A model generated the notes under the pieces. That model made no database searches. It was not told the DNA's origin and worked only from the letters and a program-made list of their open reading frames with translations. 9,781 bases of DNA, from NCBI GenBank assembly GCA_003446545.1, contig DMAO01000251.1, forward strand, positions 1 through 9,781, in the 5' to 3' direction. This DNA is from Sphaerochaeta sp. Lineage in GTDB: Bacteria > Spirochaetota > Spirochaetia > Sphaerochaetales > Sphaerochaetaceae. This document shows, piece by piece, positions 1 through 7,234 of this stretch; the stretch's first letter is position 1; each line of letters opens with the position of its first letter. Position numbers and translations under genes: made by a program.

Positions 1-651
1 CCCTTGCATGTGAAGGCTCTGAACATCCTGCTCATCCTGCATGCTGACCATGAGCAAAACTGCTCCACCAGTGCCGTAAGGCTTGTTGCAAGCAGTGAGG
101 CGAACCTCTATGCTTCGGTAGCTGCAGGATGTTGTGCCCTTTGGGGAAGCAAGCATGGCGGTGCCAACCAAGCAGTCCTTGAGATGCTCACGACCATTCA
201 CAACGAGGGACTGAGCATCGAAGAGGTCCTTAAGATGTCCAAGGACAAGGACAACCCCTTCCGCCTCTCAGGCTTCGGTCACCGTGTCTACAAGACCTAT
301 GACCCCAGAGCAAAAATTGCAAAAAAGCTCTGTGAAGAAGTTCTTGGTGCAGATAGTAAGAAGGATCCCCTCCTGCAGATAGCCCTTGAACTGGAGCGCG
401 TCGCTCTGAATGACCCTTACTTCATCGAAAGGAACCTCTATCCTAACGTAGACTTCTACACCGGAATCATCTTCCATGCCATGGGGATTCCCGAATCCAT
501 GTTTACGGTTCTCTTTGCCATGGGAAGGCTCCCTGGCTGGATCGCCCACTGGTTGGAGTGGAGACATGACCCGTACCAGAAGATCGGTCGACCTCGCCAG
601 GTCTATTCAGGGCTTCAGTCACGGGAGGTCTTGCCTCTTGAAGACCGTTAA
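1..651 (+). CDS. gltA: citrate synthase, C-terminal part (5' end outside the window)
   Basis: Cytoplasmic enzyme condensing oxaloacetate and acetyl-CoA to citrate, the entry step of the citric acid cycle. The reading frame is open from base 1, so the gene starts upstream and only the last 216 codons are present. Counting the TTG at base 4 as residue 1, the three catalytic residues of the family are visible: His51 in GSKHGGANQ, His93 in FGHRVYK and Asp150 in NVDFYTG. Their spacing of 42 and 57 residues nearly matches E. coli GltA (His264, His305, Asp362). The C-terminal stretch with PGWIAHWLEW and IGRPRQVYSG is also typical. It overlaps the downstream HAD hydrolase gene by 14 nt, so the two are probably co-transcribed. 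Aconitase and isocitrate dehydrogenase lie just beyond, on the other strand. Family assignment is firm; the missing N-terminus cannot be judged. Confidence 0.97.
   Translation, partial: PLHVKALNILLILHADHEQNCSTSAVRLVASSEANLYASVAAGCCALWGSKHGGANQAVLEMLTTIHNEGLSIEEVLKMSKDKDNPFRLSGFGHRVYKTYDPRAKIAKKLCEEVLGADSKKDPLLQIALELERVALNDPYFIERNLYPNVDFYTGIIFHAMGIPESMFTVLFAMGRLPGWIAHWLEWRHDPYQKIGRPRQVYSGLQSREVLPLEDR
623..629 (+). promoter_or_regulatory. ribosome binding site that fixes the HAD gene start
   Basis: GGGAGGT lies 8-9 nt before a TTG codon at 638, inside the end of the citrate synthase gene. It supports the TTG start of the HAD hydrolase over the ATG at 476, which would bury the catalytic DFNGT motif about 63 residues into an unrelated N-terminal extension overlapping gltA. 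Confidence 0.7.
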
Positions 652-1303
652 GGCTCTGATCTTTGATTTCAATGGCACGCTCTTCTGGGATACGCAGTAT
701 CACCAGAAGGCGTGGGCCTCCATTGCCGACAAATATGCCAAACACCCCTATACAGAAGAGGAGATGCACCTCCTCAACGGGAGGACCAACAGCGAAACCA
801 TCGCCTATCTTGTTGGCAAGGATCTCCCTCCAAACCGGATAAAGGAAATATCAGAAGAAAAGGAACAGCTCTATATTGAGATGTGCCAAAAATCGATGCC
901 CCTCAACCTTGCCGATGGGGCCGTCAAATTATTCGAAGAGGCGCACAAGTTGGGCATCAGGGTGGCAATTGCAACCAGTGCAGGGCAGGACAACATGGCA
1001 TGGTACAAGAAGTGGTTCTCCCTAAACACCTACTTCCCCGACTCCCTGATCATCACCGATGACAACAAACGCAAGGGCAAACCCGATCCCGCCATCTATC
1101 TTGATACGCTCTCCGCCTTGGATTTGGATGGTGCCTCATGTGTAGTATTTGAAGATACTAAAAGTGGCATCCTCAGTGCAGCAAGAGCCGGCATTGGAAG
1201 AATCTATGCCATAGCAAGCCTAGGTGCTGACATGGAAACAATAGCGGCCATGGGAGAAACCCATGGCCTGCTCACTAGCTTTGATCAGTTTGTCTTAGAG
1301 TAA
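638..1303 (+). CDS. HAD superfamily hydrolase, subfamily IA type, with a DxN motif I
   Basis: Predicted cytoplasmic phosphatase or phosphotransferase of 221 residues with a TTG start; substrate unknown. HAD motifs are in order: motif I DFNGT (nucleophile Asp10), motif II IATSAG (Thr113/Ser114), motif III Lys148 in KGKPDP, and motif IV FED (Glu172, Asp173) followed by [12 protein letters not shown]. Residues about 17-90 form the helical C1 cap typical of beta-phosphoglucomutase-like members. The second Asp of the usual DxD is Asn12 here; in phosphatases that residue is the general acid/base. From memory, DFNGT proteins form a recognisable HAD subgroup, so this is probably a family trait rather than a lesion. 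The gene overlaps gltA by 14 nt and, tail to tail, icd by 9 bp. Its placement beside citric-acid-cycle genes gives no direct clue to substrate. Family is certain; function is not. Confidence 0.9.
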   Translation: MKTVKALIFDFNGTLFWDTQYHQKAWASIADKYAKHPYTEEEMHLLNGRTNSETIAYLVGKDLPPNRIKEISEEKEQLYIEMCQKSMPLNLADGAVKLFEEAHKLGIRVAIATSAGQDNMAWYKKWFSLNTYFPDSLIITDDNKRKGKPDPAIYLDTLSALDLDGASCVVFEDTKSGILSAARAGIGRIYAIASLGADMETIAAMGETHGLLTSFDQFVLE

Positions 1304-2527
1304 GGAGACGAGAAGCTCTCCGAACGCCTTGGTGCCTACCTTTTCACAAGGAAGGTTCTCTAGCTCCATCATACGATGAAAGTCTGCTGTGACCTTCCCA
1401 CTGGCAATGGCTCTCTCCACTGCGAGAAAAATCCTGTCAGCGGCGTCATCCCATCCCAAGAACCTGAGCAACATCTCCGAGGACAGCACCAGCGAAAGGG
1501 GGTTTACGATATCCTTGCCTGCAATGTCAGGGGCTGTCCCATGGGTAGCCTCAAAAATGGCAAACTTGCTATTATAGTTAATGTTCGCCCCTGGGGCGAT
1601 TCCAATCCCACCCACTGCTGCGGCCAGAGCATCGGAGACATAGTCCCCGTTGAGGTTCAGCGTTGCAATGACATCATAGCGTTCGGGCGTGAGCAGGATA
1701 TTCTGCAGGAAAGCATCACAGATGCAGTCCTGCATAACCAGAGCCTCCATACCTTCACGCTCAATCGAAAGCGTGCCACTCTTGTCCTTCTTTGCCCCAA
1801 ACTCCCGCTCTGCAAGCTCATAACCCCATTTGAGGAACCCCCCCTCGGTGAACTTCATGATGTTCCCCTTATGTACGAGAGTGACGCTTCTACGCTTGTT
1901 CTCCAAGGCATAGGCTATGGCGCTCCGGATCAGGCGTTCGCTTCCTTCACGAGAGACAGGCTTGATGCCTATTGCACTTGTCTGGGGAAACCTGATGTTG
2001 CTGACACCCATCTCGGTCTGGAGAAAATCAATGACCTTCTCCACCTCAGCGCTTCCAGCTTCCCATTCGATACCGGCATAGATATCCTCAGTGTTCTCCC
2101 TAAATACGACCATATCGACCTTCTCAGGGTATTTTACCGGAGAAGGGACTCCACTGAAATAGTGAACCGGGCGCAAGCATACAAACAGATCCAGGTTCTG
2201 CCTAAGTGTTACGTTCAAGCTTCGGATACCCTTGCCCACAGGAGTGGTCAAAGGTCCCTTAATTGCAACACGGTACTCCCTGATAGCATCGAGGGTCTCT
2301 TCGGGGAGGTAGGATCCAGTCTTGTCCTTTGCCTTCTGCCCGGCAAGGACCTCTTTCCAGACAATGCTACGCTCTGTCCTGTATGCTTTCGTTACGGCAG
2401 AATCGACGATACGTTTCATGACAGCAGTAATTTCCGGACCGACACCATCGCCCTCAATGAAAGGAATAATGGGATGGGAGGGAACCAGCAGGGCACTGCC
2501 TTGTAAGGTTATGGTTTCTTCTTGCAT
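1295..2527 (-). CDS. icd: isocitrate dehydrogenase, predicted NAD-dependent
   Basis: Oxidatively decarboxylates isocitrate to 2-oxoglutarate in the cytoplasm. The 410-residue protein aligns over its whole length with E. coli Icd (416 aa). Isocitrate-binding residues are present: Ser103 and Asn105 in IRSLNV, Arg109, Arg119 in CLRP, Arg143, Tyr150 and Lys220 in VHKGNIMKF. The metal site is NLNGDYVSD (Asp295, Asp299). The coenzyme loop reads [11 protein letters not shown], so Asp334-Ile335 replace E. coli Lys344-Tyr345, and Ala381 replaces Tyr391; Arg385 (E. coli Arg395) and Val341 remain. Asp-Ile at these positions marks NAD-using members of the family. Ser103 corresponds to the serine phosphorylated by AceK in E. 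coli, but no aceK is visible here. Start ATG at 2527 has AAGGAG about 8 nt upstream. The ATG shares its A with the aconitase stop (TGATG), indicating translational coupling. Confidence 0.96.
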   Translation of the reverse strand: MQEETITLQGSALLVPSHPIIPFIEGDGVGPEITAVMKRIVDSAVTKAYRTERSIVWKEVLAGQKAKDKTGSYLPEETLDAIREYRVAIKGPLTTPVGKGIRSLNVTLRQNLDLFVCLRPVHYFSGVPSPVKYPEKVDMVVFRENTEDIYAGIEWEAGSAEVEKVIDFLQTEMGVSNIRFPQTSAIGIKPVSREGSERLIRSAIAYALENKRRSVTLVHKGNIMKFTEGGFLKWGYELAEREFGAKKDKSGTLSIEREGMEALVMQDCICDAFLQNILLTPERYDVIATLNLNGDYVSDALAAAVGGIGIAPGANINYNSKFAIFEATHGTAPDIAGKDIVNPLSLVLSSEMLLRFLGWDDAADRIFLAVERAIASGKVTADFHRMMELENLPCEKVGTKAFGELLVSLL

Positions 2528-4464
2528 CAGATTTTCTCCTTCAGTATATTGAGCAGCCCGCCTGCCAGCAACATCGAGTGTTGGTCAGAGGTGACATCAC
2601 AGGTGAGGGGGATAGCTATACCCCGGGTCTTGTTCAACAATTGCACTTCATCGTTTCCTATCTGCGAGCGGATATCTTCCAGGACAAGCTCATCACCCAT
2701 TTCCAACTTTGCATAGTCGTCCTTGTTCCTAAAGGTCAGAGGGATAATGCCGAAGTTGCAGAGGTTATTCTGGTGGATACGTTCTATGGAGAGGGCGATA
2801 ACCGCCTGGACTCCAAGATACATCGGGCATATCGCGGCGTGTTCGCGACTGCTACCCTGGCCATAGGAAGAGCCTGCAACAATGAAGTTAGCCCTACCCT
2901 GCTTCTGGTTCTCCAGGCAGCGTGCAGCAAAGCTTGGGTCGACCGGTTCAAAGACATACTTGGAGTACTCCACAATGTTTGAGCGGTATTTGAGACGGGC
3001 CCCTGCAGGCATGATGTGGTCTGTGGTTATCTTGTCCCCCACCTTGATGGTCACCACGCCGCTGAGATTTTCTTTCAGCGGGGTATTCTTGGGAGGGTCG
3101 CCGATATTCGGTCCACGAATAATCTCAACGGAGCTTCCATCCTCAGGGGGGAAGATCAACATTGAGTCATCGACCAGGAACTTCTCAGGAACTGTACACG
3201 TAGGATAAGAAAAGCCGTGATCAGAGAGAGGATCGGTAATCTTGCCTGTGAGGGCACTCAGGACAGCCACCTCCGGGCTGACCAGATAGACCTGGGCACT
3301 CTTGGTGCCGCTACGGCCCTCAAAGTTACGGTTGTTGGTCCTCAAAGAAACCCCTTCAGATCCTGGGCTCTGGTGATTGCCTATGCAGAAGCCGCAAGCA
3401 CTTTCCAGAATACGGGCACCACCTGCGATGAGCTTAGCTAGGGAACCGTCGTTGGCAAGCATCATGAAAACCTCACGGCTTCCAGGAGCGATGCCCAGGC
3501 TGACTGAAGGATGTACCACCTTCCCATCGAGAAGGTCGGCAACCTTCTTCATGTCGACATAACTGCTGTTTGTGCAAGAGCCAATGAGTATCTGGTCCAC
3601 TTTCTTGCCTGCCAGGTCCTTTACCAGGACGATATTGTCCGGAGAGTGTGGCTTGGCAATCCTAGGCTCAAGAGTAGAGAGGTCAATCTCAAAGAGATCG
3701 TCATACGAAGCATCAGCATCAGGGGAAAGAGGGATATAGGCCTCTACCCTGGAATGCCCTTCCAGGAAGCGGCGGGTATTCTCATCAGAGGGGAATAGGG
3801 ATGTGGTCACCCCTGCCTCTGCACCCATGTTACAGATGGTGGAACGTTCTGGGACTTCAAGGGTAGCGACGCCCTCACCGGTATATTCAAATATACAGTT
3901 TACATTACCCTTGGTGGTGAAGTGTTCCAACACCGCAAGGATGACATCCTTAGCTGATACCCAAGGACGGAGACTACCCTTTAGGCGAATCTCGACAACC
4001 TTGGGGGCAATGAGATGGAAAGGTCCCCCGGCCATGGCCACAGCCACATCAAGGCCTCCCGATCCGATGGCTATCATACAGAGCCCACCACCGGTGGGTG
4101 TATGGCTGTCACTGCCCAGAAGGGTTGAGCCTGGTTTACCGAACCGCTCCAGGTGCACCTGGTGACAGATACCATTGCCAGGGCGGGAGTAGATCACACC
4201 CTTGTTCGCTGCAACGCTCTGCAGGTAGCGGTGGTCATCGGCATTTTCAAAGCCAACCTGTATGGTATTGTGGTCCACGTAACTGACAGCTAGTTCATTT
4301 TTTACCCTAGGAAGTCCCATTGCCTCGAATTGAAGATAGGCCATGGTTCCTGTCGCATCTTGGGTAAGTGTCTGGTCAATACGGATGCCAATAGGAGTCC
4401 CTTTCTCCAAGGAGCCCTCCATCAGGTGAGCTGAAAGTATTTTCTCGGTAAGTGTCTTGCCCAT
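2527..4464 (-). CDS. aconitate hydratase (short, Aquifex-type)
   Basis: Interconverts citrate and isocitrate via cis-aconitate, using a [4Fe-4S] cluster. It has 645 residues, shorter than AcnA or AcnB and matching the short Aquifex-type aconitases in size. Cluster ligands are Cys297 in GSCTNS and Cys357/Cys360 in CGFC. N-terminal substrate residues are seen in [12 protein letters not shown] (about 28-39) and [11 protein letters not shown] (117-127). The C-terminal swivel domain (about 470-645) carries DHIMPAGA and [11 protein letters not shown], where Ser538 corresponds to the catalytic serine of mitochondrial aconitase and Arg540 to its substrate arginine. The ATG at 4464 has AAAGGAG 6 nt upstream. 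The TGA stop overlaps the icd start by one base, so acn and icd form an operon supplying successive reactions. A candidate promoter lies in the 74-bp gap behind it. I leave the symbol blank because acnA and acnB name other subfamilies. Confidence 0.95.
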   Translation of the reverse strand: MGKTLTEKILSAHLMEGSLEKGTPIGIRIDQTLTQDATGTMAYLQFEAMGLPRVKNELAVSYVDHNTIQVGFENADDHRYLQSVAANKGVIYSRPGNGICHQVHLERFGKPGSTLLGSDSHTPTGGGLCMIAIGSGGLDVAVAMAGGPFHLIAPKVVEIRLKGSLRPWVSAKDVILAVLEHFTTKGNVNCIFEYTGEGVATLEVPERSTICNMGAEAGVTTSLFPSDENTRRFLEGHSRVEAYIPLSPDADASYDDLFEIDLSTLEPRIAKPHSPDNIVLVKDLAGKKVDQILIGSCTNSSYVDMKKVADLLDGKVVHPSVSLGIAPGSREVFMMLANDGSLAKLIAGGARILESACGFCIGNHQSPGSEGVSLRTNNRNFEGRSGTKSAQVYLVSPEVAVLSALTGKITDPLSDHGFSYPTCTVPEKFLVDDSMLIFPPEDGSSVEIIRGPNIGDPPKNTPLKENLSGVVTIKVGDKITTDHIMPAGARLKYRSNIVEYSKYVFEPVDPSFAARCLENQKQGRANFIVAGSSYGQGSSREHAAICPMYLGVQAVIALSIERIHQNNLCNFGIIPLTFRNKDDYAKLEMGDELVLEDIRSQIGNDEVQLLNKTRGIAIPLTCDVTSDQHSMLLAGGLLNILKEKI

Positions 4465-4491
4465 ATGTGCTCCTTTGTTCTAATTTCTCGT

Positions 4492-4521
4492 ATTGTATCC
4501 TATAGAAGGCAGGTATGAAAA
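4492..4521 (-). promoter_or_regulatory. candidate sigma-70-type promoter for the aconitase-icd operon
   Basis: Read on the minus strand, TTTTCA (4521-4516) and TACAAT (4497-4492) are separated by 18 nt. Transcription would start near 4485 and leave a leader of about 20 nt carrying the AAAGGAG site. The -35 is poor. A small inverted repeat, AGGT-N6-ACCT (4511-4524 on the plus strand), overlaps the -35 and could be a regulator site, but it is too short to claim. Read-through from the upstream MFS gene is also possible. Confidence 0.4.
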
Positions 4522-4538
4522 CCTCTTTAGCCCCCAAC

Positions 4539-5732
4539 TCAAGCAATGACAGCTCTCTTTGACCTGGCGAAGGCAACGCTCAGTTCAAAAAGAACCACAA
4601 CCAAGGTCCCTATGCCAATGGCCATAAGTACCAGTGAGAAGGAAAAAAGCTCGTAGAGATACCCTCCCAACACTGCACCGATTATGGTTCCTACGGTAAG
4701 CAACACCTCGTGCACTATCATGCGTTGGGAGCGGTTGATACTTCCACTGGCACCATGGAACATGCTCTGGGCGTAAGCTGTGGCAAACAGAATGCCAAAC
4801 AGAAAAAAGAACAGGCCATAGGCGACCATGCTGGAAAACCCGGTGAGGACCAGGCAGGAGAGTGCGAAGAGTGACTGTACCAAAAAGATATACCGTTTCT
4901 TGAAGTGCCAGAAGCCAAACTTGCCTAGCAAGAGGAAACTGATACAGGTAGCCACTCCTCGGAAGAGCAACAACAGGCCGGTGAAGCTTTCGCTGATGAG
5001 CAACACATCCTGAGCATAGAGAGGAAATATGGTTAGAATGACGCTCATACCGGTATAGAGAATTATGACGCCGATCCAACAGTAGAACCGTAACGGGGTA
5101 CTCTCATCAATCTTGTCTGAAGTCCGGTTTTCCTCTTTCTCACTCTTCATTGCCCGGATGCCAGGAACAAGGGCACTGCTGGTCGCAATCATCAGGAATA
5201 CCAGCAGGAACAGTGCTATGGAGACAAAGAACGGCAAGGTGGTCGAACGCTCGACAAGAATACCGGCGACAAAAGAGGAAACTCCCACTCCGCTAGACCA
5301 GGAGAAGTTGAAGGCGTTGGAGACACGGCTGAGCTGGGAGCCTTCCTTGCCTCGGGAGAACCACCCCTCGATCTGTGGCCAGAGCAGGCTCATCGATGCA
5401 CCATAGAATGCCAAGCAGACATAGGCTACGCCAAGGTTTGCAGTTGAGGCAAAGAACCCTACCGATGCAGCCATCCCCAAGAGGGAAATCTCCACCAGGT
5501 TTCTGGGTTTGAAATGTACTGTGTAGGAAGAGAGGAGTATGCAGAACAACAGATAAGAGCCTGTGCTAATGGATGCCGCAATACCGATTTTGTCTGCAGT
5601 GAGACGGAAAACCCCCCGAAGGTGATAGACCATGGCCAGATTGACCATGGCAATAGAGAGCTGAGCGACAAACGATGCCACGTTGAGCACCCAAAACTGT
5701 AGCGTATCGACTTTCTCTTTGGTGAACTCCAT
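4539..5732 (-). CDS. major facilitator superfamily (MFS) transporter, substrate unknown
   Basis: Polytopic inner-membrane secondary transporter of 397 residues. The sequence shows about 12 hydrophobic segments in two halves, split by a charged cytoplasmic loop at about 191-215 (KSEKEENRTSDKIDES). The segment between helices 4 and 5 (LLWPQIEGWFSRGKE, about 117-130) fits the MFS pattern. I chose the ATG at 5732, giving an MEFTKEKV N-terminus, because AGGGGAG lies 6 nt upstream, the first membrane segment starts soon after, and the length is usual for the family. The longer open frame back to 5849 would overlap the divergent gene and add a non-helical lead. It lies 74 bp upstream of aconitase on the same strand and may be partly co-transcribed with it. 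A role in moving a carboxylate is only a neighbourhood guess. Family call is good; substrate is not inferable. Confidence 0.88.
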   Translation of the reverse strand: MEFTKEKVDTLQFWVLNVASFVAQLSIAMVNLAMVYHLRGVFRLTADKIGIAASISTGSYLLFCILLSSYTVHFKPRNLVEISLLGMAASVGFFASTANLGVAYVCLAFYGASMSLLWPQIEGWFSRGKEGSQLSRVSNAFNFSWSSGVGVSSFVAGILVERSTTLPFFVSIALFLLVFLMIATSSALVPGIRAMKSEKEENRTSDKIDESTPLRFYCWIGVIILYTGMSVILTIFPLYAQDVLLISESFTGLLLLFRGVATCISFLLLGKFGFWHFKKRYIFLVQSLFALSCLVLTGFSSMVAYGLFFFLFGILFATAYAQSMFHGASGSINRSQRMIVHEVLLTVGTIIGAVLGGYLYELFSFSLVLMAIGIGTLVVVLFELSVAFARSKRAVIA

Positions 5733-5738
5733 CCCAGT

Positions 5739-5745
5739 CTCCCCT
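5739..5745 (-). promoter_or_regulatory. ribosome binding site that fixes the MFS gene start
   Basis: On the minus strand AGGGGAG sits 6 nt before the ATG at 5732. The alternative ATG codons at 5774 and 5849 lack a properly spaced purine-rich site; the one at 5774 has only an AGG directly abutting the start. Confidence 0.65.
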
Positions 5746-5754
5746 ATAGGGCAA

Positions 5755-5784
5755 TGTATAGCAAGTTTAGCCATCCTAATGCAA
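5755..5784 (-). promoter_or_regulatory. candidate extended -10 promoter for the MFS gene
   Basis: On the minus strand TTGCAT (5784-5779) is followed after 18 nt by TATACA (5760-5755). The bases before the -10 read TGC, giving the TGN extended -10 arrangement. Transcription would start near 5748, about 16 nt before the MFS ATG, leaving the AGGGGAG site near the 5' end. It shares the 96-bp intergenic region with the promoter of the divergent DUF212 gene. Confidence 0.5.
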
Positions 5785-5793
5785 GAAGCATTA

Positions 5794-5822
5794 TTGCGTA
5801 AAAAAAGAATAATGGATACATT
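5794..5822 (+). promoter_or_regulatory. candidate promoter for the DUF212 gene
   Basis: TTGCGT (5794-5799) and TACATT (5817-5822) are spaced by 17 nt. Their predicted start point falls at about 5829, the A of the gene's ATG, which would make the message leaderless or nearly so. No other well-spaced pair is evident in the intergenic region on this strand. Confidence 0.4.
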
Positions 5823-5828
5823 TGGGCT

Positions 5829-6311
5829 ATGAACAATGACATTCTCCAAAATGCGCCGTTTATCGCAGCAGCCCTCTCGGTTTTCGTTGCGCAGATGCTC
5901 AAGCCCTTCATCAATGTTATCTTTGAACGCCAGTTCGTCTGGAGACTCATAGTCAGCACAGTGGGCATGCCCTCAAGCCATACTGCAGGGGTGATTGCCC
6001 TTACGACCGGCATTGCCCTAACCGAGGGTGTGGGTACCGTAGATTTCGCCATAGCCTTTACGTTTGCATCGATTGTCATCCATGATGCAATGGGCATCAG
6101 GCGCGCTGCAGGCAAACAGGCAGAGGTCATCAACGAGTGGAGCCGTCTGCTTAGTGACATCCACCGCGAGGGTCAGTTCACTCCTGAGAATCTCAAGACC
6201 ATGCTTGGTCACTCCTTCAGCCAGGTGCTCGGAGGAACCTTCCTAGGCCTGATCATCGGCTTGACAACCACCCAGTATATTGTAGCCATGCAGACAATGC
6301 TGGTTGTTTAG
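5829..6311 (+). CDS. divergent PAP2 family (DUF212/YuiD-like) membrane protein
   Basis: Small integral membrane protein of 160 residues from the divergent PAP2 (DUF212) family, to which B. subtilis YuiD belongs. Visible family features are a hydrophobic N-terminus with AQMLKP (21-26), the block GMPSSHTAG (46-54), HDAMGIRRAAGKQAEVIN (85-102) and the C-terminal LGHSFSQVLGG (126-136). The SSH and H-D/R-R groups resemble the phosphatase motifs of PAP2 enzymes, so a lipid-phosphatase-like role is possible, but the family's activity is not established as far as I know. Length and start match YuiD. The ATG at 5829 has only a weak purine stretch (GGAT) at 11 nt, which suits the leaderless reading of its promoter. 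It sits 69 bp before the first binding-protein gene, with no hairpin terminator between, so some read-through is likely. Confidence 0.9.
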   Translation: MNNDILQNAPFIAAALSVFVAQMLKPFINVIFERQFVWRLIVSTVGMPSSHTAGVIALTTGIALTEGVGTVDFAIAFTFASIVIHDAMGIRRAAGKQAEVINEWSRLLSDIHREGQFTPENLKTMLGHSFSQVLGGTFLGLIIGLTTTQYIVAMQTMLVV

Positions 6312-6325
6312 TCTTTTGTGTATAC

Positions 6326-6354
6326 TTGACTCTTTTTGCATATGTATCCATCAT
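6326..6354 (+). promoter_or_regulatory. promoter of binding-protein gene 1
   Basis: TTGACT (6326-6331), a 17-nt spacer and CATCAT (6349-6354) form a sigma-70-type promoter with a strong -35 and weak -10. Transcription should begin near 6361, with AAGGAG (6367-6372) 8 nt before the ATG at 6381. The same -35, spacing and embedded inverted repeat recur before the two following transcription units. Confidence 0.65.
6337..6350. promoter_or_regulatory. putative operator, copy A (TGCATA-NN-TATcCA)
   Basis: TGCATATGTATCCA is a 14-bp inverted repeat with one mismatch in the right arm. It starts exactly 5 nt after the -35 hexamer and its last two bases run into the -10. A protein bound here would occlude RNA polymerase, so repression is the natural reading. 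It is one of three matching copies (others at 7246 and 8221). Confidence 0.6.
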
Positions 6355-6380
6355 TCTCCTTACTTTAAGGAGCATTCCCC

Positions 6381-7136
6381 ATGAAAAAAATATCTGTCAT
6401 CCTATTGGTTCTCTTGTTCGCCCTCTCGCTTCCCCTGTTTTCCGGCGGAACGAAAGAAGAGACGGCCAAACCCTATGTATTCGCCTCTGACGCCACCTGG
6501 CCTCCCCTCGAGTTTGTCAACAATGGGGTGCTCACCGGCTTTGAAGTGGAGCTCATCCCCCTTATTGCAGAGAAGGCTGGGGTATCGATGGTCGTAAAGA
6601 ACATCCCTTGGGACACCATCTTCGCTGGTCTTGCCAACGGGGCCTATGATGGTGTTGCCTCAGGGGTCACAGTCACTGAAGAGAGAAAGGCTGTCATGTC
6701 CTTTTCCAATTCAATTCTGGAAGTTGGACAAGTAGTCATAATTCGCACCCAGGACAGTGAAAGGATCAAGGGTATCGACGACCTTGCAGGCAAGAGGATC
6801 GGTGTGCAAATCGGCACAACCGGGGACTTCGCCCTGGATGACTACCCTGTGGGAAAACGTGCCTATGACGATATTGGCCTTGCTATCGAGGACATGCTCA
6901 ATGGCAATGTGGATGCAGCTGTCTGTGACTCCCTCATCGCCAGTGACTTTGTGCTTGCCAACGACAACTACAAGAGTCGCCTCTCTGTAGCTGGAGAACC
7001 ATTCACCAAGGAAGATATAGCTATTGCAGTCAGGAAGGGTGATGACAAACTTCTCGCCCTGGTCAACAAGGGTCTAGAGATTGCCACATCTGACGGTTCC
7101 CTCAATGCATTGAAGAAGAAGTGGAATCTGCTATAG
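6381..7136 (+). CDS. polar amino acid ABC transporter substrate-binding protein 1
   Basis: Periplasmic receptor of an amino acid uptake ABC transporter, SBP_bac_3 family, 251 residues. An N-terminal signal peptide (MKK, hydrophobic core 4-20) ends at LPLFSGGTKEE. There is no lipobox cysteine, so cleavage by signal peptidase I after about residue 22 and a soluble protein are expected. By alignment with LAO and glutamine-binding proteins, ligand residues are Asp37 and Trp40 in SDATWPPLEF, Arg102 in VTEERK (alpha-carboxylate), Thr147 in GTTG and Asp183 in VCDS (alpha-amino group). The canonical alpha-amino-acid pocket is thus intact, but side-chain specificity cannot be read off. The ATG at 6381 has AAGGAG 8 nt upstream. 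Its promoter carries the shared inverted repeat, and a hairpin terminator follows at 7155. It is a paralogue of the next gene, with the same length class and motifs throughout. Confidence 0.95.
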   Translation: MKKISVILLVLLFALSLPLFSGGTKEETAKPYVFASDATWPPLEFVNNGVLTGFEVELIPLIAEKAGVSMVVKNIPWDTIFAGLANGAYDGVASGVTVTEERKAVMSFSNSILEVGQVVIIRTQDSERIKGIDDLAGKRIGVQIGTTGDFALDDYPVGKRAYDDIGLAIEDMLNGNVDAAVCDSLIASDFVLANDNYKSRLSVAGEPFTKEDIAIAVRKGDDKLLALVNKGLEIATSDGSLNALKKKWNLL

Positions 7137-7154
7137 AGGATATGGAACATTCGG

Positions 7155-7181
7155 AAAGAGGAACTTCTAGCCCTCTTTTTT
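7155..7181 (+). terminator. intrinsic terminator after binding-protein gene 1
   Basis: AAAGAGG (7155-7161) pairs with CCTCTTT (7172-7178) around a 10-nt loop, and the T run continues to 7181. The stem is only 7 bp with three G-C pairs, so termination may be partial. It separates the two binding-protein genes into distinct transcripts. Confidence 0.65.
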
Positions 7182-7200
7182 ATGCACTGGGTTATCAATT

Positions 7201-7227
7201 TTATTCTTTTACGTGTATAATTATTCT
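7201..7227. repeat. TTATTCT direct repeat upstream of promoter B
   Basis: TTATTCT occurs at 7201-7207 and 7221-7227, 20 bp apart (about two helical turns), in very A+T-rich DNA just before the -35 at 7235. A TTATTC also stands 13 bp before the -35 of the permease promoter. It could be an activator site or simply an A+T-rich UP element. Confidence 0.3.
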
Positions 7228-7234
7228 AAATATA

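Noticed and set aside
476..637. Longer N-terminus for the HAD protein from the ATG at 476
   Set aside because: It would overlap citrate synthase by 176 nt and place the N-terminal DFNGT motif far inside. The TTG at 638 has a good ribosome site and the normal distance to motif I.
1376..2506. Long plus-strand open frame (376 codons) opposite icd
   Set aside because: It has no ribosome binding site and no recognisable domains, and the minus strand carries a full-length, motif-complete isocitrate dehydrogenase. It is a shadow frame.
4511..4524. AGGT-N6-ACCT inverted repeat in the MFS-aconitase gap as a terminator or operator
   Set aside because: The 4-bp arms and lack of a following T run rule out a terminator, and a single short copy is not enough to call an operator.
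5733..5849. Longer MFS start at 5849 or 5774
   Set aside because: These starts lack a proper ribosome site, would run through the putative promoter and, for 5849, overlap the divergent gene. The ATG at 5732 has AGGGGAG at good spacing.
5744..6160. Minus-strand open frame (138 codons) covering the DUF212 gene and the intergenic region
   Set aside because: It is antisense to a recognisable DUF212 protein, has no family resemblance of its own, and spans the divergent promoters.
6312..6325. Terminator after the DUF212 gene
   Set aside because: There are T-rich stretches but no inverted repeat able to form a stem before promoter A.
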